64,000 nt of DNA from Arabidopsis thaliana (Eukaryota; Streptophyta; Magnoliopsida; Brassicales; Brassicaceae), in the NCBI RefSeq assembly GCF_000001735.4, contig NC_003071.7, positions 18,203,443-18,267,442 of the forward strand, given 5' to 3'. Positions 25,418 through 35,239 of this stretch are shown here, one piece after another (the first letter of the stretch is position 1; each line of letters starts with the position of its first letter). Both the position numbers and the translations under genes were made by a program. The notes under the pieces are model-generated. The model did no database searches and had not been told where the DNA came from. It worked only from the letters and a program-made list of their open reading frames with translations.

Positions 25418-26926
25418 ATGTCAGGTCTTGTGGCGTTATGCAGAGCTCGAGCTTCTGCTTCGTCTTCTTTATTCAACAGCGTTATTCGTCCAGCATTTCG
25501 CAATTTCTCTACAGGTAGGTGGTATTACTCTTTATTCTAGATGTATGCTTTTGACAGACTTTTCAAGTTTTCTCACTCTTTGCTTTGAACCTTGAATGAA
25601 TTTGTTGAAGAGGTGATATATGGGTTGTGAAATGGTGTAGGAACATGGTTGCACTGTGAGTTTTATAATAATAGTTAAAGCCATTTTCCTTAGGCAGAGT
25701 ATTGTTACAAACAACAAAACATTGAGTAACGTCTATTGTTATGTTAGCCTCTTCTATTTAAGTGGTCAAGTTGATTTTTTTTCCTATGTTGTGGGTTTTA
25801 TCAAGCTACAAACCTCTTCTAGATGGATTAGGAACTGGATGAACGAACTTACTTACTTCTGGATTAGATGATGAGCTAGTGTGAAAGTGCGGTTGCTTCT
25901 TTTTGTTAGATGATAAAAGAATGAGCTTGTATCACATCGGCTCTTCTTCATAAATTAGTCTTGGATTAAAGATTGAGCTGAAAACTATGCTACTTCAAGT
26001 TAAGATACTATGTAACTAGAATAAGTTTATAACTAGGGCCTAAGCTGGGATCTCTGCAACTATGGTGCTATTTGTATCTAATTCTTCTCCTAAGTCTCTT
26101 GCTAGCTGGATTATATTCTTTTCCTATAATTAAGATTGAGCTCTGTGGAGTATCATTGATTGATGCATGTAGCTACTTTGTGGGACTTGAGTCTGTCTAG
26201 TCTATAATTAAGATTGATCTGTGTGGAGTATATACATCTCAAAAGTGACTTAACCTGAGGGATTTGGAGATCCAAAGTTTCAATCAAGCTTTTTATTTTT
26301 TGTCAAAATCCATATCTTCTGTTTTGTGTGCGTTTTATTTTTTGATAGAAAGCCTCTATCTCTGTTGGTGTTTTGCAGGTTTTGCTGATACACAGAACAA
26401 ATCATTGGTAGCACAAATGAAAGAAGAGATGCTCCACATGGACATCAACTCAATGATAGGAAGTTCCATGCCACTAGGTATGATGCGTATCGGAACAATC
26501 ATCCACAACATCGAGATGAACCCAGGGCAAGGCGCAAAGATGGTCCGAGCTGCAGGAACCAACGCCAAGATCCTAAAGGAGCCTGCTAAAGGGAAATGCT
26601 TGATAAAGCTTCCGTCAGGGGACACCAAGTGGATCAATGCCAAATGTCGTGCTACGATTGGCACAGTGTCGAACCCGTCTCATGGAACGAAGAAGCTATA
26701 TAAAGCAGGACAGAGTAGGTGGTTAGGGATAAGGCCCAAAGTTAGAGGAGTGGCGATGAATCCGTGTGATCATCCACACGGTGGAGGTGAAGGAAAAAGC
26801 AAAAGTAGTGGAAGCAGAGGAAGGACATCGGTTAGTCCGTGGGGAAAACCGTGTAAAGGCGGTTACAAATCAGCTAGTGTCAAGAAGAAGAAGAAGCGTT
26901 TGGCAGAAGCAGCAGCCAAAATGTGA
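25418..26926 (+). CDS. Mitochondrial ribosomal protein L2, C-terminal half, nuclear-encoded
   Basis: Exons 25418-25514 and 26379-26926 (214 residues), probably At2g44065. The first exon encodes a typical mitochondrial presequence (MSGLVALCRARASASSSLF..., ending RNFSTG). The second exon encodes only the C-terminal part of uL2: GMMRIGTIIHNIEMNPGQGAK, the conserved GVAMNPCDHPHGGGEGK with the peptidyl-transferase-centre His, and a Lys-rich end. The N-terminal SH3/OB part of uL2 is absent. This fits the known fission of plant mitochondrial rpl2, where the 3' half moved to the nucleus and the 5' half stays in the mitochondrial genome. The two proteins should assemble as one L2 in the mitoribosome. 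Confidence 0.93.
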
Positions 26927-26937
26927 TATGGGTGAAC

Positions 26938-27680
26938 AAGTTTCGATTTTCTTCAAACGTTTCTTTCTTTTAAAAAGCCTCCAATGTTATTTGGTTACGT
27001 TATTGAATCTGTTTTTTGAGAGTTTTTTAGGCTTCATGAAACTAGAAGATCTTTGATCAGTTGAGAATAAATATGGTTACGTGTTTACTTTTATTAAAAA
27101 AAAAAAATCGAATTCAAACGTTTTCATCATAACAACGTTTAAAACAATGCGAATTTCTTTTTTTTATATATATATTAAAATCGTCGAAATCAAATTTGAG
27201 AGATTTATATGCTTATACTAGAGAAAAGGGTCTAAAAAGAAAAGAAAAGGAAACAAGAGAAAGAGTCAAAAGGTTGGAACAATATGATGCATTGAATCAA
27301 TCCCCACGATAAAAAAAAAACATTCAGCAAAAAAAAACATTCAGCACAAATGTCTTCTTTGACTAATTAATTACCCCAAAACATTAATCAAAAAAGTGAA
27401 GAAATCAATTTGACATCTTCCTTGGTCTAAACAAACAACCAACTATTGAAAAAGTTCCTTATAGTGGTTTTTGAAAATTGAAACAAAAAACGAGAATGGT
27501 ATTCTATAGGGAAAATAGTGAAAGAAGCCCACAGAATTGGAATAAGGAATGAGAATTAGATGTAACAAACAACAGAACAGCAACCATGCCTTATAATCTT
27601 GGGTCCTACTCCTCCATATCATTTCATTTTTATTCTTACTTCTATTTTGAGCATCTAAATAACAATCTTTGAGCTTTGAA
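26938..27680. repeat. Flanking duplication, copy A (RPL2 3' UTR to end of eIF2B-like gene)
   Basis: This starts 12 bp after the RPL2 stop and runs through the RPL2 3' UTR and spacer into the last exon of the eIF2B-like gene. It matches copy B at 29037-29998 in the same orientation over several blocks, including the 3' UTR segment around 27000-27085 and the block 27395-27520. It has A-runs and about 220 bp less than copy B. Confidence 0.85.
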
Positions 27681-29027
27681 GCAAGTGTTCTTTCTGATAT
27701 TCTCTTACGATGACAGGCACACTTGTGGGAGGTACCTGAAATATAAAACATGGTCAGTGTTCAATGGTTTGAGATTCTGAATGAGTGGAGAAACTGTGTT
27801 GCATGAGTTATGTTTAGGGATGAGATCACTTGATCACCATAATGCTATGTTTTTAATTAAGAGCCGATATGATTAATCTTACCATGCCATAATCTGTGAT
27901 TATCATGGAAATGTAATCTGAAGGTGTAGCATCATACCTATCATTAGAAAAAAAATCACAAACGGGTTTAGTGGCAGGCAGAGAAGAATAGTATTAACAG
28001 AACATATATAGTTTCACTTGTACGATTAACACAAGCTAGCTTACATCAAGTTCAGAAACTTCAGCTTTGCATTGTTGGTCAAGCCATTTAAGTAGTTTAT
28101 GTCTTCTCTTCCATGAACTTTTGAAATAGCATTTGGATCACCGAGCTCATTGGAGCATATTGAATAATCCAACTGCACCTTCTCATGGAACTTATAGGCT
28201 TCGCAACAAACAAGCACAGGAACACGGAAAGCATTAGCCACCATTGCAACACAAGCAGTGCCAACCCTTGAGTAAACTGTTCCGTTAGAAAAAACTGATG
28301 AGGCGCCCAAAAACACTTTGGTGACTTGGTGCATGATATATGATATGGCAGTTATATGAGTGTATGTACAGTTAATGCCTCGTTTGATCAATCTACGAAG
28401 CAGTAGCTTCCCTTGAAGCTTTGGTCGAGAATCCACCACAAAGACACGAAACTTTTTCCCGAGTTCATGTGCATGCACTAATATCATCTCAATGACAGTG
28501 GAAGATCCGTAGGTCAGAAGGACATCACCGTCTCTTATTTTAGTGACAGCATGTTCGACTATCACTGTATCTGCACCTATGATTTTCTCGTTAATGAAAC
28601 GTTCAATATCTGAGTGAAGAGAAGCTTTTGCTTCAGATTCAGAAAGTGTTATAGGCAGCTTTGCAATCCTGTTTTTCACAAATCGGATTGCGTTTCCCAT
28701 GCTAATCGAAAGCGGACGGCATTCTATGAGGAAAGAGACGTAGCTACTTATTTGAGCAGTCATGTCTCTATTAAGGGTATTCTCAGGCGGCGTCGAGTAA
28801 TCTTTAACAACCTCTTGGAATGCTTGGAGCATCGCAATACATCTGGCATTGCCACCAGAAATATCCCAAGAAAGATAATGAAGACCAACCTGATAACCAC
28901 AACAACGTCATACTCATTCACTAGACAAGTAACATTCATCTTAATGAGCAACCACTTATTAAAACAAAGAGATTATATAATTGTATATTACAAGCACTAA
29001 CCATACCTTGTACACAGCAGAATGCAT
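27655..29027 (-). CDS. eIF2B delta-like protein, N-terminally truncated
   Basis: Exons 29007-29027, 28045-28889, 27883-27937 and 27655-27735 give 333 residues, the length I recall for At2g44070. It corresponds to the C-terminal NagB/RpiA/CoA-transferase-like fold of the regulatory eIF2B delta subunit (DISGGNARCIAMLQAFQ, VLLTYGSSTVIEMILVHAH, FRVFVVDSRP, VFLGASSVFSNGTVYSRVGTA, ITDYGMVPPTSVPVIVREY). Full plant delta subunits are roughly twice as long, with a Ser/Lys-rich N-terminus that is missing here. Homology begins within a few codons of the first exon, at the junction with duplicated DNA. It may still join or compete in eIF2B-type complexes, or be a gene in decay. Confidence 0.85.
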
Positions 29028-29036
29028 AGGGTCAAG

Positions 29037-29998
29037 AAGTTACGATTTTCTCAAATGCTTCTTCCTTTAAAAAGCCTCAAGGTTTGGTGACGTTATTGAA
29101 TCTGTTTTTGAGAGTTTTAGGCTTCGTGAAATTGGAGGATCTTTGATCAGTTAAGAATAAATATGGTTAGGTGTTTCCTTTATTTAAATATCATCGATCG
29201 AAATCAAACGTTTTCGTCATGACCACGTTTTAAACAATGCGTTTTTTCCTTTTTTTATATACTAAAACTGTCCTAATCAAATTTGAGAGATTTTTATATA
29301 TATGCTTATGTATTACTAGAGTAGGGCTCAAGTAAAAATTCGAGGAAAGGGTCTAAAAAGTATAATTCAGAAAACGAATAAAAAAGGAAACACGAGAAAG
29401 AGTCAAAAGGTTGGAACAATGCATTGAATCAATCCCCACGATAAAAAAAAAAAAAAAAAAGAAACATTCAACACGAATGTCTTCTTTGACTATTATCTAT
29501 TAACCCAAAACTTTTAGTTATATATACATTTTATCTTTTTGATGAAACTTTGAATGCTGTAGGCTGTAGCAGAGAACAATATATTCTTCAGCAATATTAG
29601 TTTTAAGACGTTCACTGATAGATTAGAGTTAGAAATTAGTCGGTATTAAACCAAAAAAAAACACACACTAGTATAATACACTTGACCGCATAATTTTGCT
29701 TCCACTTGAAAAGTGAAGAAATCTATTTGACATCTTCCTTGGTCTAAACAAACAAGCAACTATTGAAAAAGTTCCTTATAGTGGTTTTTGAAAATTGAAA
29801 AAAAAAAACAAGAATGGTATTCTATAGGGAAATAGTGAAAGAAGCACATAGAATTGGAATTAAGATTGAGAATGAGATGTAACAAACAACAGAGCAGCCA
29901 GCCAGCCACCATCCTTGCAAACTTGGGTCCTACTCCTCCATATCAATTCCTCATTTCATCTTTATTCTTACTCTTCTCTTTAATCTTCTAATTAACAA
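29037..29998. repeat. Flanking duplication, copy B
   Basis: A second direct copy of the DNA at 26938-27680. It begins immediately upstream of the truncated eIF2B-like gene (junction near 29033) and ends near 29998. Its end matches the 3' UTR and last codons of that gene (ACAATTTTTGAACTTTT versus ACAATCTTTGAGCTTTG). Extra sequence is present at about 29515-29710. An A18 run lies at 29443-29460. No open frame remains. Confidence 0.85.
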
Positions 29999-29999
29999 T

Positions 30000-32900
30000 T
30001 TTTGAACTTTTCATGTTTTGGTACATAACCAACGAAAAAAGAAACAAGTGACGTACAAAACACAAGAAGAAAATGAAATTATCTTAATTGATTCTGACCT
30101 AAAGAATTTAACATTTTCTCTTTCAAATCTTTTGTAGCAAGGGAGGTGAAACGAAAACGAATCATTAAGATACGTGCAATGAATCCAATAACCTCTATGA
30201 CTAGCAGATGCATGAATTTTATTTTTGTGTTTCTGTTATGCATCTTTTTAGTTGCTTTTTAAGTCTGGTCATATCTTCGCTCAGACTTCACTGATGCAAA
30301 GCTGGATACAAAATCGACAAAAGTATATGTCCCCATATATTCCTATCTTTATACTGAAGAAAATATATACTTTAGCTTTATCTATCGCACTACTTTAGTC
30401 TTTAGAGTTGATTTATCAATTAGTTCCTAAATCAACTAATGCACATGATTTAATGTAATTAATTGTCTCTTAATTGTACGGATTAGGTGATGAAGATCCA
30501 CCGTCCACCATGGCTGTAGTACCTAATTAATACCGTGTAAACTTTAAACCACGGGTATTACTTATGATTGTTATTAGAAAATAACATTAGCTTACCTCAA
30601 AAAAAATGAGGAATTTGTTTTTGATTTCTAGCAAAAAAAAAATGAAACCAAAAATGATTAGACGACTCTTTTGTTTGTAGACACAATAAATAATATAGAA
30701 TTTTTGTAAGAAATTAATAGTTTAGAACAATATGCGTGTATTCAAAAAGAATATAATTAAGAATATTTGAAATGATTAAATACCAATATTATTATATTAG
30801 TTTATATTTTTAAATCAAATTACTCAATTACAAAAATAATACATTAGAAAATGATTAATTATATTTTTCTAAAGTGTTATAAAGACACCATTTCCTAACG
30901 GTATTGATTTTAGATAATAGAAAACAATAATTTGTGAGGAGAAAGTATTTAAAAGAAAACAGAAAAAGAAAATGTATAACGTAGAAGAAAGGTGGCTTTA
31001 GATTGGAGAGTTGTACGAGGAATATTAATAAGTCAAGTTGGTCGAGATATGCATTGAATCGATGGGAACGAGCCACGTGACAACGACATGTGCCGTTTCA
31101 TCCACATTACATACCTTTTGAAATTATTGCTTATTTAATTCTTCTATCAACATTTTTTTTGCTTATACTTATTTTCTTCAATATATCTCATACCACTAAC
31201 AATTAATAAAGGCTAATCTTAATAGAGAAATAGAATCATTCGTTTTAATAAACTCAAGTATATGTGATGAAACTGTGGGCATATCATATAAACTTGTTAT
31301 TGAGCATAATAATTCATCTTATTATGTCCTACTATGCATTATGCAATGTATATAATATGAATTTTTTGTTGAATATTGTTGCAGGTCCACTATGTTCCAC
31401 TAGACATGCAATCTAAGGGAGGGTTTGCGATGTTCAAGGCAATCATGCATGGGTTGCCATTTCTATATAGCTTTCCCTTTCTACAATTTTTTTCTTTCTA
31501 ATTTTCTAAAAATTAAATATACACACACTATGGATGATGGATTAACCAATAGAATCCAAGGAATTACGAGTAAAAAAAACACCCTCCTATAGTTCACCTA
31601 TATCTTATATCTTTCTTGGTTTTGGCTACGAATTGAAATCTTTTTCTGATTTGGATAAGAGATTGCGCTCTCTGTATACGTTCTTATATATATCACTATA
31701 ATCAAATATGGGTTTTCTATAAATCTGTAAGGCATTATAAACATATGTATCAATATATTCTTAACTGACATTTAGATTGGTATAAGCAATGTTATTTACC
31801 TACATATTATCTATTTGTTTACATAGGAACTGGTGGCATCGATCCTAACCATAAGATCATGAATACAAAAAATCAAAGATATCGAATCAAGTACATATCC
31901 ACAAGATAATTTGAATATCTTTTAAGATCGGGAAGATATCACTATGGTGTATATGCTATTTATATAACTGATCAGTTATATATAGTTGTTAAACTTTGTT
32001 CTAACAATTTAAAAGTCTGCATCATCTTTTTATTGACGTTAATTAAGTTTTGTTTTTGTTTAAAGCGGGAGGTGAAGTTTTGTTGTAATTATGTCTACTT
32101 GAGCCATTATAATTGTAGAATAGTAATGTCATTTCCATTGGGAGTTTAGCTAGTAGTTGACGAATAAAACCATTTCTCCTTTGTAAAAAAAAGTAGAAAA
32201 GACGTAATCAATAGATGTTATACATGCGATTCATTGAATTTGGATAAATAAGTATTTTGGATTGAAAAAAAAATAAAAAATGAGTAGTGGATTTTGGTAA
32301 GCTGTCAATTGGTTAATACCAGAACGGCTGAAACTAAACTGCTTGCGAAAATTATCATGTCCCTCTTAATTAAACACCCAACGAAAAGTACTTATGAATA
32401 TATCCATTAGATATTTTAATTATTACATTTTTAGGCTGTTAAACAAATAAATTATATCGGTTTACCTGAAAGATAATGAATGAAAAAAAAAAAATCTTAA
32501 TATATTATTTTATGTGTTTTTAAAAATAATAAGCTGTCTTGTATTTTTAACAAATAGCATTTTTAATATAGTACGATATTTAATACTATATCACTTTTTT
32601 GTTTAAATCATACTAAACAACACCTAGCCCTTTTTAAAATAAATAATAATAATAATAATAAGACCACTTATGTATCCTTTATGTATCATGTAAAATACAA
32701 AATTCCCTAATTATATAAATTTAAGTTGGCATTTCTTCTGACTATTAAAAGCATAAAACGAAAGAGAAATAAATATTGGACCAACTGTCCCACTAAAAAC
32801 GATAATATGATATAGCCACCACATGAAATGCCGAGAGGAATAACAATATGGGTCATCATCGGTCGATAACACATAGACAACATTATTATTAGGTTGGAAA

Positions 32901-33400
32901 ATTTAATTAATTCACACACATATACATATACATATTATACAGTTCTATGACAAAAAAAAAGTGATAAATGTTGAATATATTTGTCAAACTAATTTGGTAA
33001 TTCACCGAATTCAATCTATTGATTATTGCTATCACTTCTCATATTCAATTTTTTGTGCGCGAGGAATTCGAATCTTTAATTAGTACGTTTCCCCGTCCAT
33101 AGTTTCAATAGATTACAACTCTAAATGATTATATAAAACAAACAAAACATTATCATATAGAACAAAGATTATTTGTGATAACCTAAAATATTTATCTTAT
33201 CTTTAATTATTTGTTTCTAGTATTATTAATGACTGATACTGCTTTATTTATTTCAACCAAACAACTTTGACTATAGTCTACAATAATACACGATCAACGT
33301 TATAAAAGTTTGGATTCGTTTTAATTAAAAACCACCATTGAATATTCCAAAAGAAACTGAAACCTCCATCTCAAACAGAGGCTTACCCCAAATAAATTCC
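30000..33400. other. Gene-free AT-rich spacer
   Basis: About 3.4 kb with frequent stops on both strands, many A/T runs and an (AAT)n tract at about 32638-32660. The only compositionally distinct island is at 31385-31501, where an acceptor-like TTGTTGCAG is followed by 38 open codons. No transposon termini, RNA gene or full coding gene was recognised. The right end merges into the ARL promoter. Confidence 0.5.
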
Positions 33401-34283
33401 ATCCCACGTCATCATCAGAGAAAGTGTCTAGGGGAGAAGAACCACTGTGATTGTGGAAAGAGAGAGAGAAGTGTAAAGTAATCAAATAGAGAGATTTCAA
33501 TTTTGTTCAGACCTTCCAGAATAAGCAGCAACTTGCCTCTCACACTTGTCACCCCCAAAAGAGAAAAAAAACATTAAAATTAAAATCTTATCATTTTAGA
33601 AAAATCTGTAAATTCAGTGAACCTTCCTCTGTTTCCTGTTTCTTCTCTGATTCCACAGTCTTAACCCCAAAAACATTATATTTATTTCTCTCATTATCTT
33701 TTACCATCTATTTTTATACCAATTCCTTTTATCAAAACCACTCCCACTTTATTTCTTCTTCTCTGGTTTTCTTACCAAAAGAAACTTTCTTCGTCTTCCT
33801 CTGTATTTAAGCTTTAACACCCTGTTTTTGGTTTCCAACGTTCAATCTTCATCTTCTTCTCGCTGAAGGTGTGTTTGGCTCTAACGGTTTAAAGGTACTT
33901 ACTTTCGATTCTTTTGATTCATTCTCTGCTCATGTTTTTGATTGAATCACAACGATTTACTGATCAAAACTTGGACAAATTTTCTCTTGCAGCTTTCTTG
34001 AAACACCAATTGAATCTTTTCTCTCTACCGGCAAAAAAAAAAGATTAGTCCTTTTAGGTCTGGAAACGCCAAGATCACTCGTTCTAAACCTTAGATTTTG
34101 TCTGCATTTCGGGATAATCATTTCATCGTCAGGGTTCTTCAACCAAACTACATTTACAGAAGAAGAAGAAGAAGAAAAGTTCGTTACTTTTTATGCGTTT
34201 GGATAAACAAACTCAAGTTTCTTCTTCATACATCGATCTGATTTTCCAGATCAAACTTCGAAAAGAGAAAAAGCCTTCTTTAA
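33401..34283 (+). promoter_or_regulatory. ARL promoter, leader intron and overlapping upstream ORF
   Basis: The long leader of ARL appears to contain an intron at about 33895-33993 (AAAG then gtacttac; acceptor cttgcag). A (GAA)n tract lies at about 34159-34177. An upstream ATG at 34193 opens a 33-codon frame that ends at 34294, past the ARL start at 34284. A pyrimidine-rich stretch (33630-33810) probably marks the transcribed leader. Confidence 0.55.
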
Positions 34284-34691
34284 ATGATTCGTGAGTTCTC
34301 CAGTCTACAAAACGACATCATAAACATTCAAGAACATTATTCTCTCAACAACAACATGGACGTGAGAGGAGATCATAACCGGAAAAACACGAGTTTTCGT
34401 GGTTCAGCTCCAGCTCCGATTATGGGGAAGCAAGAATTGTTTCGGACATTGTCGTCGCAGAACAGTCCAAGGAGGCTAATATCAGCGAGTTACTTCAGTT
34501 TAGAATCAATGGTTGTGCTTGTTGGTCTCACAGCATCTCTCTTGATCTTACCGTTGATTCTTCCACCATTGCCTCCTCCTCCTTTTATGCTGCTTTTGAT
34601 TCCTATTGGGATTATGGTTTTGCTTATGGTTCTTGCTTTCATGCCTTCTTCTAATTCCAAACATGTTTCTTCTTCTTCCACTTTTATGTAA
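34284..34691 (+). CDS. ARL: ARGOS-LIKE growth regulator
   Basis: An intronless frame of 135 residues matching ARL (At2g44080). The OSR domain is clear: two hydrophobic segments around LESMVVLVGLTASLLILPLI and FMLLLIPIGIMVLLMVLAF, flanking the signature PPLPPPP. OSR proteins are ER membrane proteins; ARGOS-type members promote organ growth and dampen ethylene signalling, and ARL is linked to brassinosteroid-driven cell expansion. The first 24 residues precede Met25, whose MDVRGDHNRKN resembles the start of ARGOS. Met25 lies in a better start context (AACATGG at 34353-34359) than Met1 (TAAATGA). Translation may therefore begin at both sites. Confidence 0.95.
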   Translation: MIREFSSLQNDIINIQEHYSLNNNMDVRGDHNRKNTSFRGSAPAPIMGKQELFRTLSSQNSPRRLISASYFSLESMVVLVGLTASLLILPLILPPLPPPPFMLLLIPIGIMVLLMVLAFMPSSNSKHVSSSSTFM

Positions 34692-35239
34692 TAAACGTTT
34701 CTTTAATTGAAGAAAGAAATCCTTAAACAAAGGGAGGTTTTGTCTATTGTCATTACATAAGGTTTCAGGGTAAGAGATTAATATTTCATTTGTAAAACTT
34801 GTTTTCTTGATGCAGAATTATACAACTATTTATATAAATAAAGAATGATTAATAGTTTCATGATTTCATTTTTCTCATGGTCTGAAGCAAAACCAGGATG
34901 AGAGATTGGTACAAAATGTAAGAAATTGAAAGGCTTTCATTACAGGAGAGGAGACCAATAAGAGTCTGAGACAGAAGAAGTGAAATAATATGTAGATGAA
35001 ATAATATAAAAGGCTTTGATTATCTCTCCCATGGTTTAGGATGCATAAAAGACAGATAGAGAGACTTTTGACAAAGACATTCTCATAGCAAGTTTGTACA
35101 AGTCTACAAGAACCCTTTTTCATCATCTCACAACCTGGATCAGAATCCATAACTATAGTGGAATGGTTGTTTTTCAGTTCTTATTTTATCAACTATTTAA
35201 AACGAGTTGTGTTAACTCAGATGCTGAATCCATTGTTGC
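34692..35239. other. Convergent 3' flanks of ARL and the ankyrin-type gene
   Basis: 548 bp of 3' UTR sequence from both sides, including an AATAAAGAATG polyadenylation-like signal at about 34838 for ARL. No additional gene is supported. Confidence 0.45.

Noticed and set aside
31385-31501. Known miRNA precursor
   Set aside because: No match to the miRNA sequences I know and no convincing long foldback; kept only as an unexplained island.
30000-33900. Transposon or retroelement
   Set aside because: No terminal repeats, target-site duplications or polymerase/transposase coding remains could be seen by eye.
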